Position numbers and translations under genes: made by a program. Below the pieces are notes generated by a model. That model was not told where the DNA came from. It ran no database searches and saw only the letters and a list, made by a program, of their open reading frames with translations. Shown one piece after another: positions 46,239 through 55,260 of a DNA stretch of 64,000 bases. This DNA comes from Deltaproteobacteria bacterium (lineage in GTDB: Bacteria > Myxococcota_A > Polyangia > GCA-2747355 > JADLHG01): NCBI GenBank assembly GCA_020848905.1, contig JADLHG010000004.1, forward strand, positions 310,001 through 374,000. Direction: 5' to 3'. Numbering within the stretch: position 1 is the first letter of the stretch; every line of letters begins with the position of its first letter.

Positions 46239-46988
46239 ATGTCCGGCCACAGCAAGTGGAGCACCATCAAGCACAAGAAGGGAGCGGCCGACGCGAAACG
46301 CGGGAAGCTGTTCACCAAGCTGATCAAGGAAATCACGATCTCGGCGCGCATCGGCGGGGGGGACCCGACCGGCAACGCGCGGCTGCGGGCGGCGGTGGCG
46401 ACCGCGCGGTCGAACAACATGCCCTCCGACAACATCGACCGAGCCATCAAGCGCGGCACCGGCGAGCTCGAAGGGATCTCGTACGAGGAGATCACCTACG
46501 AGGCCTACGGACCGGGCGGCGTGGCCCTGCTGGTGGAGGTGATGACCGACAATCGCACCCGCACGGTGGGTGAGATCCGCCACATGCTGACCAAGCACAA
46601 CGGAAACCTCGGCGAGACGGGGTCCGTGGGCTGGATGTTCCACAAGAAGGGGATCGTCGCCGTGCCCGCCGAGAAGGTGGAAGAGGATGCCCTGATGGAG
46701 GCGGCTCTCGAAGCGGGGGCCGACGACGTGCAGCGCGAGGGCGACTTCTTCCAGGTCCTGTGCGCTCCGGCGGCGGTGGAGCAGGTGGGCGAGGCGCTTC
46801 GGGGGGCCAAGTTCGAGGTCGCCTCGGCCAAGGCCGAGATGGTGCCGCAGACCACTGTCAAGCTGGAAGGGCGCGACGCCGAGGTGATGCTCAAGCTCAT
46901 GGGTGGCCTCGAGGATCACGACGACGTGCAGAACGTCTGGGCCAACTTCGACATCGACGACGCCCTCCTGGAGCAGCTCGCCGGGTGA
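46239..46988 (+). CDS. yebC: YebC/PmpR family protein
   Basis: 249 residues, the normal size. The N-terminal '[20 protein letters not shown]' is diagnostic; '[13 protein letters not shown]', '[17 protein letters not shown]' and '[15 protein letters not shown]' follow. The family acts as a DNA-binding regulator and, as recently found, in translation of proline-rich stretches. Its position directly before ruvC is common in bacteria, and the stop overlaps the ruvC GTG (GTGA). Confidence 0.96.
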   Translation: MSGHSKWSTIKHKKGAADAKRGKLFTKLIKEITISARIGGGDPTGNARLRAAVATARSNNMPSDNIDRAIKRGTGELEGISYEEITYEAYGPGGVALLVEVMTDNRTRTVGEIRHMLTKHNGNLGETGSVGWMFHKKGIVAVPAEKVEEDALMEAALEAGADDVQREGDFFQVLCAPAAVEQVGEALRGAKFEVASAKAEMVPQTTVKLEGRDAEVMLKLMGGLEDHDDVQNVWANFDIDDALLEQLAG

Positions 46989-47497
46989 ACGCCCCTACCG
47001 CCCCGTGCATCTTGGGCATCGATCCCGGGAGCCGGATCACCGGGTATGCGGCGCTCGTTCACCGCGGCCGCCAGTTCAGTGTGGTGGAGAGCGGCGTCAT
47101 CGTGGTCCACGCCGAGGAGAACCTGAGCGAGCGGCTCGCGCTCCTCTCGGTGCGCATGGACGAGATCCTCGAGCGGGTGCGACCGGAGGCGGTGGCGGTC
47201 GAGGACGTCTTTTTCGCCAAGAATGTGCGCAGCGCGCTCTTGCTCGGCCACGCGAGAGGCGTCGTGCTCGCCGCAGCGGGGCGGCGCGGCCTTCCCGTGC
47301 ACGCGTACCCGCCCGCTACCGTGAAGCAGGCCGTCGCCGGCCACGGCCGGGCGGACAAGGGGCAGGTGCAGCGGATGGTGCAGGTGCTCTTGTCGTTGGC
47401 CGAGCTGCCGCGCACCGACGAGGCCGATGCTATCGCGGTGGCGATCTGCCACGGACTGTGCCATCGGCAGCGCTCCATGGTTGCGGCCGGCCGATGA
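46985..47497 (+). CDS. ruvC: RuvC, Holliday junction resolvase
   Basis: 170 residues from GTG overlapping the yebC stop. The RNase H-like fold has the four acidic residues: '[13 protein letters not shown]' (Asp), '[12 protein letters not shown]' (Glu), and '[12 protein letters not shown]' (two Asp). It cuts Holliday junctions as a dimer, working with RuvAB, which are encoded next. The 61-base gap to ruvA has no visible terminator. Confidence 0.95.
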   Translation: MNAPTAPCILGIDPGSRITGYAALVHRGRQFSVVESGVIVVHAEENLSERLALLSVRMDEILERVRPEAVAVEDVFFAKNVRSALLLGHARGVVLAAAGRRGLPVHAYPPATVKQAVAGHGRADKGQVQRMVQVLLSLAELPRTDEADAIAVAICHGLCHRQRSMVAAGR

Positions 47498-47558
47498 TGG
47501 ACCGTTCCGTTCGCCGAGCCGTGGTCCGTTCGGAGTTTCGCGCCGTGGGAGAACGTCG

Positions 47559-48158
47559 ATGATTGCTGCGTTGACGGGGATCCTGGCGCACAAGGGGTTC
47601 GACCGGGTGGTGGTCGACGTGGGTGGCGTGGGCTACCTGGTGAACGTCTCGCTCCAGACCTTGGCCGAGCTGCCTCCGCAGGGGGAAAAGCTCTCTATCC
47701 TCTGTCACACCCATGTTCGCGAGGACGCGCTGCAGCTCTTCGGGTTCCTCCAGGAGCAGGAGCGACAGGCCTTCGAGCTGCTGATCGGGATCTCCGGGGT
47801 CGGGCCGAAGCTGGCTCTCAGCATCCTCTCGGGCATGCCGGTGGGGCAGCTTCTCGTGGCCATCGCGGAGAGCAATCACGGCCGGCTGCAGGGCATCCCC
47901 GGCGTGGGCAAGAAGACAGCCGAACGCCTCGTGATGGAGCTCAAGGACCGATGCGCACAGCTCGCCATGGCCCAGCCGGTGAGCGCCCGCCCCGAGGATC
48001 CCCGTGGCACGGAGGTGGTGGAGGCGCTCGTGGGTTTGGGTTATAAGCGTCCGCTGGCCGAACGGGCCGTGCAGAAGGTCCTCAAGACGGAAGGCGCCGC
48101 GCCGCCGCCTGAGCAGCTCCTGCGCCACGCGCTGTCGGCCATCGGGGAGTTGCGATGA
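47559..48158 (+). CDS. ruvA: RuvA, Holliday junction-binding protein
   Basis: 199 residues from an ATG with GGGAG upstream. The N-terminal OB domain ('MIAALTGILAHKGFDRVVVD', 'VGYLVNVS') and two HhH motifs ('LLIGISGVGPKLALSILSG', 'LQGIPGVGKKTAERLVME') bind the junction, and the C-terminal domain ('EALVGLGYKRPLAERAV') contacts RuvB. It loads the RuvB ring for branch migration. Confidence 0.95.
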   Translation: MIAALTGILAHKGFDRVVVDVGGVGYLVNVSLQTLAELPPQGEKLSILCHTHVREDALQLFGFLQEQERQAFELLIGISGVGPKLALSILSGMPVGQLLVAIAESNHGRLQGIPGVGKKTAERLVMELKDRCAQLAMAQPVSARPEDPRGTEVVEALVGLGYKRPLAERAVQKVLKTEGAAPPPEQLLRHALSAIGELR

Positions 48159-48176
48159 CGGCGGCGAGGTTCTGAG

Positions 48177-49202
48177 ATGTCCAATCGCCACAGCGAGCTC
48201 TCGCCCGAGCGAGAGCCCGAGGAGCTCCTGGCGGAAACGACGCTCCGTCCCCGCCGGCTCGAAGACTTCATCGGACAGACGCGCCTGAAGGAGAACCTGA
48301 GGGTCTACGTCACGGCGGCGCGGCGGCGAGGGGGAGCGCTCGACCACGTGCTGTTTTGCGGACCGCCCGGGCTCGGCAAGACCACGCTGGCCTGCATCGT
48401 GGGCCACGAGCTCGGCGTGCAGGTGCATACGACGAGCGGTCCAGCCGTCGAGCACCGCGGCATGCTAGCGGGGCTTCTCACGCAGCTCGGCGAGCGCGAG
48501 ATTCTATTCATCGACGAGATCCATCGCCTCAACCCGGCCGTGGAAGAGTACCTCTACCCGGCCATGGAGGACCTGGCCATCGACGTGCCGAGCGGCACGG
48601 GCGCGTTCTCGCAGACCCTGCGCCTGACGCTGCGCCCCTTTACCCTGATCGGGGCGACCACGCGAAGCGGGTTGCTCACCTCGCCCCTCCGCGACCGCTT
48701 CGGCATCGTGGAACGGCTGGAGCACTACGGGCCCGACGACATGACGCAGATAGTCGAGCGCTCGGCCCGCATCATGGCGGTCGCCGTCGAGCGAGACGGA
48801 GCGCGAGAGATGGCGCGGCGGGCCCGCGGCACCCCTCGCATCGCCAACCGGCTGCTCTCGCGCGTGCGCGACTTCGCCGAGGTCGAAGGGGACGGCAGGA
48901 TCACCCTGGCGGTGGCCCGCAGCGCGCTGTCGGCGCTCGAGATCGACGACGCGGGGCTCGACCGCACGGACCGCGCGCTCCTTCGATCCGTCATCGAGAA
49001 GTACGCAGGTGGGCCGGTAGGCGTGGACGCGCTGGCCATGGCGCTCAGCGAGGAGCGAGAGACGGTCGAGAACGAGATCGAGCCGTACCTCATTCAGGAA
49101 GGCTTCATCCAGCGCACGCCGCGTGGGCGGATGGCGATGCCTCGGGCCTATCAGCACCTCGGGCTGTCCGAGCCTGCCAGGCCGCAGGGAACTTTGTTCT
49201 AG
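48177..49202 (+). CDS. ruvB: RuvB, branch-migration ATPase
   Basis: 341 residues, starting 18 bases after ruvA. AAA+ motifs: Walker A 'GPPGLGKTTLA', Walker B 'ILFIDEIHRLNPAVEEYLYP', sensor 'LIGATTRSGLLTSPLRDRFG', and the C-terminal winged helix 'PYLIQEGFIQRTPRGRMA'. RuvB forms the hexameric motor that drives Holliday-junction migration. Confidence 0.97.
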   Translation: MSNRHSELSPEREPEELLAETTLRPRRLEDFIGQTRLKENLRVYVTAARRRGGALDHVLFCGPPGLGKTTLACIVGHELGVQVHTTSGPAVEHRGMLAGLLTQLGEREILFIDEIHRLNPAVEEYLYPAMEDLAIDVPSGTGAFSQTLRLTLRPFTLIGATTRSGLLTSPLRDRFGIVERLEHYGPDDMTQIVERSARIMAVAVERDGAREMARRARGTPRIANRLLSRVRDFAEVEGDGRITLAVARSALSALEIDDAGLDRTDRALLRSVIEKYAGGPVGVDALAMALSEERETVENEIEPYLIQEGFIQRTPRGRMAMPRAYQHLGLSEPARPQGTLF

Positions 49203-49237
49203 CCTGGGGGTCGAAGCATGAGATGGAAGGCACGCAC

Positions 49238-49888
49238 ATGACCCAGGAGCCCGTCCCGTCGCTTCGTTCCCGGTCGAGCTCCCGGGCCGTCCAGGCGGCG
49301 ATCATCGTGCCGAATGCCATTCTGGTGGTGATCGTAGCGCTCTATTTCGTCTCCCGCGCCAACTCCGAGAAGGTGCAGCCGCTGGTCAAGACGGATCCGA
49401 ACACCTCGGCGCGGATCGCTCAGCTCGAGGCGAAGCTGGGGCGCGACCCCGGCGCCACCGACAGCGCGCTCGAACTGGCCCGGCTCTACGACCGCGCGGG
49501 GGAGTTTCCGTGGTCCTACGACGCCCTCAAGAACGCCGAGAAGAGCGGGGGCGACGAGCCGGCGTGGCGGCTCCGGCTCGCCCTGGCCTACTTCGAGCTG
49601 GGAAAGAACGCCGACGGCCTGCGCGTCCTCAATGCCGCGCACGCAGCCTGCAAAGGCGCCCGCTGCACCACCGGGCTGAAGGTCAAGCTGGAGGTCCTGG
49701 TCCAGTTCGGGCAGCAGCTCATGGCGCGGCAGATCGACGCGCGGAAAGACCCTCAGGCCGCCGCAACCCTCCTCGGGGAGCTGCTGAAGCCTGCCCGACC
49801 CGTCGAACGCGCCGCCGCGGGGAAGGGGAGCGGCGCAGGCGATGGGGGGAGCCCCCGGGCGCCTTCGCCGGCGTCGCAGCCTCGATAA
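49238..49888 (+). CDS. Membrane-anchored TPR-like protein
   Basis: 216 residues from the ATG at 49238 (GGAAGG seven bases upstream); ATG 49223 is an in-frame alternative. One transmembrane helix lies at about 23-43 ('AAIIVPNAILVVIVALYFV'). The rest (about 60-170) forms TPR-like helices ('SALELARLYDRAGEFPWSYDA', truncated here, and 'RLRLALAYFELGKNADGLRVL'), with a Pro/Ser/Gly-rich tail. It follows ruvB by 35 bases and may be cotranscribed with it, although a link to recombination is not implied. Confidence 0.65.
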   Translation: MTQEPVPSLRSRSSSRAVQAAIIVPNAILVVIVALYFVSRANSEKVQPLVKTDPNTSARIAQLEAKLGRDPGATDSALELARLYDRAGEFPWSYDALKNAEKSGGDEPAWRLRLALAYFELGKNADGLRVLNAAHAACKGARCTTGLKVKLEVLVQFGQQLMARQIDARKDPQAAATLLGELLKPARPVERAAAGKGSGAGDGGSPRAPSPASQPR

Positions 49889-49928
49889 CAGCCCCCTCTG
49901 CGGAGTGTTTGGCGACGGGCCGGCGCCG

Positions 49929-49958
49929 TTGACACGACGGGGGCCGAAGGGCTACGGT
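49929..49958 (+). promoter_or_regulatory. Possible promoter of the HEAT lipoprotein
   Basis: A perfect TTGACA (49929-49934) and TACGGT (49953-49958) are spaced by 18 bases in the 176-base gap upstream of the HEAT lipoprotein. The -10 is poor, so this is tentative. Confidence 0.4.
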
Positions 49959-50064
49959 CTCGAGCGGTCACCCAGGACCCATAGCTCGTCGTCATCTTTG
50001 CCGCTGAAGCCGTCGTACGGCCACTCGGTCGATATGTCAGCGGATTCGTGCGCGGGAGGAACCG

Positions 50065-51603
50065 ATGTCGAGGGTAGCACTGATTGCGCTGGGCCTGAGC
50101 TTCGGGCTCGCGGCCTGCAACGACCCCAATAACCCCCAAACCTGGATCAAGCGATTGCGGGATCCGGAGTACGCCACGCAGGCGATCAAGGAGCTCCAGC
50201 GGATCGGAGACCCCGCCGCCGTGCCTCCGCTGTGCGAGCTCTACAAGGACTTCGAGAGCCCCACGATCCTCAAAGCGATCATCTCCTTCAAGGACAAGCG
50301 CGCCATCCCGACCCTCATCGCGGCCCTCGAGTTCACCGAGGACAAGTATCACAACGCGACGCTCGCCGCCGCGACGCTGGCGGAGATGAAGGCCACCGAG
50401 GCGGTCGAGCCGCTCACGAAGGTGCTGGACAAGGCGATCAGCATCCGGTCGCGCGCCAACCTCGCGAAGCTTGCGGCCATCGAGGCGCTGGCCCAGCTCG
50501 GCGACAAGCGCGCGGTGGGAGCGCTCATCAAGACCCTCGAGCGACGCCCCGAGCAGCAGGACTTCCTGCTCAACAAGAAGGCGGCGGAGGCCCTGGGCGA
50601 GCTCGGGGACCCCCAAGCGGTCCCGGTGCTCATCCGCGCGCTCTTCACCTCCAGCACGCTCCAGGGGACCTCGTTCCCCATGGCCCGCGTGGCGCTGGTG
50701 CGGATCGGACAGCCGGCGGTGAAGCCTCTCCTCGAGGCCATGCAAGGCAAGGACAGGGCTCTCGAGGGGATGGCCAAGGAGCTCAAGTTCGCCGACGGGG
50801 TCGTTCTCAACAAGACGGCGATCGTGCTCGGTGACCTGGGCGCCAAGGACGCCGTTCCTGCCTTGCTCGAGCAGCTCGGCAAGGCGAGCCCGACGGAAAC
50901 GAAGGTGGCCGGCGTCATCGAGGGGCTGGGGAAGATCGGGGACGAGCGAGCCGTGGAGCCGCTCGTGAAGCTGCTGCTGAACGGCAAGGTCGACTACAAG
51001 ATCCGTCAGCAGGCGGCGCAGGCTCTCACGGTGCTCGGCTCGAAGAAGGCCATCGCCCCGCTCCTGGAGGTCGCCGAGAAGGGGTACGTCGAGGGCGGCT
51101 ACAGCAACCTGCGCGAGGCGTGCGCCATGGCCTACAGCCGCATCGTGGGCAAGGAGGCCGGGCAGGGCGTGGCCAAGATCAAGGCCATGATCGCCGACGA
51201 CAAGATCAAGGGCGATCCTCGGGTGGTCGGCACCTTCAAGGAGGCCCTCGAGCGCGTGCAGGTGGCGCTCGAGTGTCAGGACGACGCGGCGTGCTACGGG
51301 AAGAAGGTGACCGACGAGAAGCTGTCGCTCGCGCAACGCGAAAAGGCGGGGATCATGATCGGGATCCTGCCCGACGGGCGCAAGGCGCTGGCGGACCTGG
51401 TCAAGGCCCTCCCGGTGCGCGAGCCCATCCTGCGGCTCTTCTTCCTGCAGTCGGCGATGCGCATCGGCAACGGCAAGGACACGCAGCTCATCGCCATGCT
51501 GGAGGAGCTGGCCGCGAAGGACAGCAAGCGTCCGGTGAAGTTTCTGGGGGCGGACCTCGCCACGCACGACAAGATGGCCGTGGCCTTGATCAAGAAGAAG
51601 TAG
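50065..51603 (+). CDS. HEAT-repeat lipoprotein
   Basis: 512 residues from ATG. Lipobox 'LSFGLAAC' (Cys at about 18). Nearly the whole mature protein is made of HEAT-like helical pairs (about 30-450), seen as recurring 'IGDPAAVPPLCELYKD', 'LGDKRAVGALIKTLE', 'LGDPQAVPVLIRALF', 'LGAKDAVPALLEQLG' and 'IGDERAVEPLVKLLL'. Two Cys in 'ECQDDAACYG' may form a disulfide. HEAT solenoids bind partner proteins; here the partner may be in the envelope. Its last 14 bases overlap the convergent RND gene. Confidence 0.85.
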   Translation: MSRVALIALGLSFGLAACNDPNNPQTWIKRLRDPEYATQAIKELQRIGDPAAVPPLCELYKDFESPTILKAIISFKDKRAIPTLIAALEFTEDKYHNATLAAATLAEMKATEAVEPLTKVLDKAISIRSRANLAKLAAIEALAQLGDKRAVGALIKTLERRPEQQDFLLNKKAAEALGELGDPQAVPVLIRALFTSSTLQGTSFPMARVALVRIGQPAVKPLLEAMQGKDRALEGMAKELKFADGVVLNKTAIVLGDLGAKDAVPALLEQLGKASPTETKVAGVIEGLGKIGDERAVEPLVKLLLNGKVDYKIRQQAAQALTVLGSKKAIAPLLEVAEKGYVEGGYSNLREACAMAYSRIVGKEAGQGVAKIKAMIADDKIKGDPRVVGTFKEALERVQVALECQDDAACYGKKVTDEKLSLAQREKAGIMIGILPDGRKALADLVKALPVREPILRLFFLQSAMRIGNGKDTQLIAMLEELAAKDSKRPVKFLGADLATHDKMAVALIKKK

Positions 51604-54600
51604 CCCGCCGCCGGTCGTCCCTCTCGCCGGGAGGCGGCTCCCGCCGCGCCCGGGCCCGTTCGGTCTCCTGGAGCAGCGCCGGGAGCGTGAACGTCCCAGC
51701 GATGAAGATCGCGCACAGCCCTATGATGGCCAGGAGGCCCAGCGATCGCAGCCCCGGGTGGCTGGCGAAGGCCATGTTGCCGAAGCCGAGCACGGTCGTC
51801 GCCGCGCAATAGAAGATCACGCGAAAGAGGCTGCGCTGGACGGCCCCCACGCCCCCCGCCCCGCGCTCGTGGTAGCGGTGGAGGTAGTGCACTCCGTAGT
51901 CCTCGCCGATGCCGAGGAGGGCGGGCAGGACGACGAAGTTGTAGATGTTGATGCGCATGCCCAGAAAATGCATGAGCCCGAAGGTCCAGAGGAAGCCCAG
52001 TAGCAGCGGAAGTCCGGCGAGGAGCGTGGTCCAGACGCTGCGGAAGTCGAACCAGCAGCTCCCAAGGACGACCAGCATCGAGAGCAGGATGGCCCACCAC
52101 CCCTCCCGGAGGAGCAGGTCTACGACCTCGGTGAGGACGAGCTCTCCGCTCGCGACGTGGAAGGTCCCCGACGGAACGACCGCGGGCGTCGCGGGCTCGG
52201 CTCGGGGGAGCCATCCCGGTCGCGCGATCGCCAGGACGTCCCCCCCAAGGCCCCCGGGCACCGCGAGCCCTCGCTCCTCCGCCTCGTCGCGGAGAAGGAC
52301 GGGGTCGAAGACGCGCTGCCCGCGCACGGCGAAGTCCCTGAGTCGCTTGGCGACGACGTCGGCGCACCGGCTGTCGGTGGGCGGGCAAGCGACCACCAGT
52401 CGCCGCTGCTCGGCGACGGCGCGCGCGCCGGGCGGAAGGATGCTCCCCACGTGGACCCACGGCGTGCCGGTGATGGTGCCGACCTGCTGCTTGAAGCGGC
52501 GTGCCTCGCGGGTGTCGCTAAGGTTCACGCCGTAGTAGACCATGGCGACCCAGGCGTCTCCGAAGCCGGGCCCGCGAAAGATCCGGCGGACGCCTTCGGG
52601 GAGCTCCGCCACGTCGAAGGGCTTGGCGCCCGTCCGCTGGCGCAGCGACTCCAGCTTCACCCGCCGCTTGGTCTTCTCGTCCACGAGGCGCCACCGCGAG
52701 TCCCTGAGGAGCTTGCCGATGCGGTCCAGGAGCGCGCGCTTCTCCGGCTGGCGCGTCGGCACGAGGTCGAGGATGGAGACAGTGCGGCGCACGGCGCTCC
52801 GTGACCCGAGCTCGGCTCGGCGGCGCTCTATCGCGTCGAGGGCCGCGACCAGCTCGTGGCGGCTCGCGGCGCGGAGGAGCGTCGGCGTGAAGGACTCGCC
52901 GAAGGATTGGGCCGAACGGTCCTGGACCTCGTCGTAGGGCTGCACGGGGCGGAGGACGTTCTGGTCGTATTCGAAGTTGAGGCGGAAGAGTCCCCACGCC
53001 CCGAAAAGGGTCGCCGCGCCGGAGACCAGCAGGATGGGCCGCGACCAGCGCTGCATCACGCGCCCGAGGAAGGAGGCTCGCAACAGGGGCGGGCGGAGCG
53101 TCCGCGCGGGGAGGCGCAGCAGGCGCGTGCCCTCGCCGAAGCGGAGCAGCGCCGGCAGTAGGACGAGATAGGCGAAAAGGGAGAGCAGGATGCCCGTGCC
53201 GGCGATGAAGCCGAACTCCGAGAATCCCTTGAAGTCCATCAGACAGAGGGTGTAGAGCGCAGCCGCGGTGTTGCTGGACGAGGTGAGGATGGCGCGTCCC
53301 GTCTCGGCGACCGTGCGATCGATCGCCTCCTCGACGGAGAGGCCGGCGCTGCGCTCCTCCACGTAGCGGCCGTAGAGCTGGAGGCCGTAGTCGATCCCGA
53401 GGCCGAAAACGACAGCGAAGAGATAGCCCGTGACCGCGTTGAGCGCGCCGAAAGCCACGGTTGTGACCCCGGCGGTCCAGGCTACGCTCAGCGCCAGGGG
53501 GACGAAGGTGACGAGCATCCCCAGACCGCTTCGCACGTAGAGCGCGATGAGGAGCAGGATCCCCGCGATGGCGGGCCAGGTCACCCCGAGGATGTCCCGC
53601 GTGGCGGCCCCGAGCTCCTTGATCTTGTTCGGCGCGTCCCCACTGATCTCGACGCGGAGGGCGGCGTCGACCTGCGACAGATTCTCGCGGGCGATGACGC
53701 CCTCGATGTCTCGCTGCAGCCGAGATAGGCTGACCACGTCGGCGGAGCCCTGCTTGGGGAAGATGGCAAGTCCCACCGAGGCCTGGTCCGGGTGCAGGTA
53801 CCATTCGCTGCGACCGAAGCGCGATACGAGCTCGGCGTGCTGACCGAAGAGGGTCTTAAGGCGTTCGCGACGACGGCTCTGGTCCCGTTCGTCGACCTCG
53901 ACGTAGAGCCCGCTCTGTCCTGCCGCTTCGCGATCGAGGGTCTCCTCGAGGAGGTCCGCGACCTCCTGTAGCTCCTCGGGGCTGGCCCAGTAGAGTGCGC
54001 GGTCGGAGAAGAACTGGACCGGCTTGCGGTAGTCCACGCGGCTCACCAGCGGCAACCGCTCGAGGGCCGCGGCGAGCGCCGGGAGGCGGGCGAAGACGGG
54101 GTCGAGCTGCGGGGCGGGGCGAAAGACCGCCGTCAGGCGGCTGGTGCAGGGCGGGAGAGGGGTGCGCGGATCGTCGGCGGGACCGGCGCGCCAGACCTCC
54201 AGCCGTCGCACGATGGCGCAGCTCTCGCCCACGGTCCACGCGAGGTCTTCCCCCGCGCCGGACGCACCGAGGAGCTGGTTGGGGAGGCCGAAGTGCTCGG
54301 CGCGAACGGCGTCGCCGTCGTAGCCGAGGATGGTGCCGCGATCTCCGACAGCCCAGGCGCGCTCGGCCGAGCTGGCCCAGATCGCGCGGAGCGTGACCGT
54401 CGCCGGCGTCTTCAGGCGGCGCCACCCTCCGGTCCGGTCGCGGGTCAGCCAGAGGCCGTTTCCGCCGACTGCGAAGGCGGTGCCGTCCGCCGCTACCGAG
54501 ACCCCGTGCAGGTCCACCTGCGTGCCGCTCTCCTCGCGCGACCAGCGCCCGCTCTCGAAGCGCAGGATGGTGCCGCCATCTCCGACGGCGTAGACCTCGC

Positions 54601-55198
54601 TTGGCGCGAGGCCCGTCACCGCTCGAAGGTGATGCCGCGTGCCGGTGGCGTGAGGCCGCCACCCCTGACTGTCGCGATGCCACGCTGCGCCTCCGTCCCC
54701 GACAGCCCAGAGCTGCTTGGCGTGGGTGCCCCAGAGGCCGCGGACCGTCGCGTGGCCCGCACGTTCCTCGGTCCAGCGCGATCCGTTCCAGAGGAACACC
54801 GCGCCTCGCGCGCCTCCTGCGGCGACGTCGAGGGGGGAGGCGCCGTGTACCGCGTGGAGCGGCACGCCGAGCGCGTCGCGATGCCACCGCCGCCCGTCGT
54901 AGCGGTGCGCCGTGCCGTCGTCGCTCACCGCGAAGAGGTAGTTCTTGTTGAGCAAGACCATGAAGCCCGTCTCGCCCCCGGAGACCTCCTGCACGCGCCG
55001 GAGCGCCTTCAGATCGGGGTGGTCCTCGGGTAGCAGCGCGGCGAGGTCGGTGTTGAAGGAGAGGCGTCTGGCGGTGAGCAGGGCCCAGCAGGTGAGGCCG
55101 AGCGCCAGGAGGGTGACGAGGCGATGCCGCCGGCTCAGGCGGAGCGCGCCGTTCGTCAGTCGCTCGTAGATCGTGCGGCGCTCTCCTCGGTCGCTCAT
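51590..55198 (-). CDS. RND/MMPL-family transporter with a beta-propeller inserted in its first periplasmic domain
   Basis: 1202 residues. The transporter has the expected twelve-helix duplicated plan: TM1 (about 27-43), TM2-6 (about 540-690) with the proton-relay Asp in 'FGLGIDYGLQLYGRY', TM7 (about 730-750), and TM8-12 (about 1040-1185) with 'LGIGEDYGVHYLHRY'. It resembles HpnN/MMPL lipid exporters. Between strand 'GGETGFMVLL' and helix 'DPVFARLPALAAALE', residues about 83-335 form an insert of recurring units such as 'LWAVGDGGAAWHRD', 'VYAVGDGGTILRFE', 'AFAVGGNGLWLTRD' and 'AWAVGDRGTILGYD', typical of a YCF48/BNR-like propeller. No known RND group has this insert to my knowledge. It is not in an operon with a periplasmic adaptor. 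Confidence 0.88.
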   Translation of the reverse strand: MSDRGERRTIYERLTNGALRLSRRHRLVTLLALGLTCWALLTARRLSFNTDLAALLPEDHPDLKALRRVQEVSGGETGFMVLLNKNYLFAVSDDGTAHRYDGRRWHRDALGVPLHAVHGASPLDVAAGGARGAVFLWNGSRWTEERAGHATVRGLWGTHAKQLWAVGDGGAAWHRDSQGWRPHATGTRHHLRAVTGLAPSEVYAVGDGGTILRFESGRWSREESGTQVDLHGVSVAADGTAFAVGGNGLWLTRDRTGGWRRLKTPATVTLRAIWASSAERAWAVGDRGTILGYDGDAVRAEHFGLPNQLLGASGAGEDLAWTVGESCAIVRRLEVWRAGPADDPRTPLPPCTSRLTAVFRPAPQLDPVFARLPALAAALERLPLVSRVDYRKPVQFFSDRALYWASPEELQEVADLLEETLDREAAGQSGLYVEVDERDQSRRRERLKTLFGQHAELVSRFGRSEWYLHPDQASVGLAIFPKQGSADVVSLSRLQRDIEGVIARENLSQVDAALRVEISGDAPNKIKELGAATRDILGVTWPAIAGILLLIALYVRSGLGMLVTFVPLALSVAWTAGVTTVAFGALNAVTGYLFAVVFGLGIDYGLQLYGRYVEERSAGLSVEEAIDRTVAETGRAILTSSSNTAAALYTLCLMDFKGFSEFGFIAGTGILLSLFAYLVLLPALLRFGEGTRLLRLPARTLRPPLLRASFLGRVMQRWSRPILLVSGAATLFGAWGLFRLNFEYDQNVLRPVQPYDEVQDRSAQSFGESFTPTLLRAASRHELVAALDAIERRRAELGSRSAVRRTVSILDLVPTRQPEKRALLDRIGKLLRDSRWRLVDEKTKRRVKLESLRQRTGAKPFDVAELPEGVRRIFRGPGFGDAWVAMVYYGVNLSDTREARRFKQQVGTITGTPWVHVGSILPPGARAVAEQRRLVVACPPTDSRCADVVAKRLRDFAVRGQRVFDPVLLRDEAEERGLAVPGGLGGDVLAIARPGWLPRAEPATPAVVPSGTFHVASGELVLTEVVDLLLREGWWAILLSMLVVLGSCWFDFRSVWTTLLAGLPLLLGFLWTFGLMHFLGMRINIYNFVVLPALLGIGEDYGVHYLHRYHERGAGGVGAVQRSLFRVIFYCAATTVLGFGNMAFASHPGLRSLGLLAIIGLCAIFIAGTFTLPALLQETERARARREPPPGERDDRRRATSS

Positions 55199-55260
55199 GG
55201 CGGGCGGCAGTCTACGTCACCCGTGGCGGCTTCGTCGACGGTATGCCCCGTTCCGGCGGG

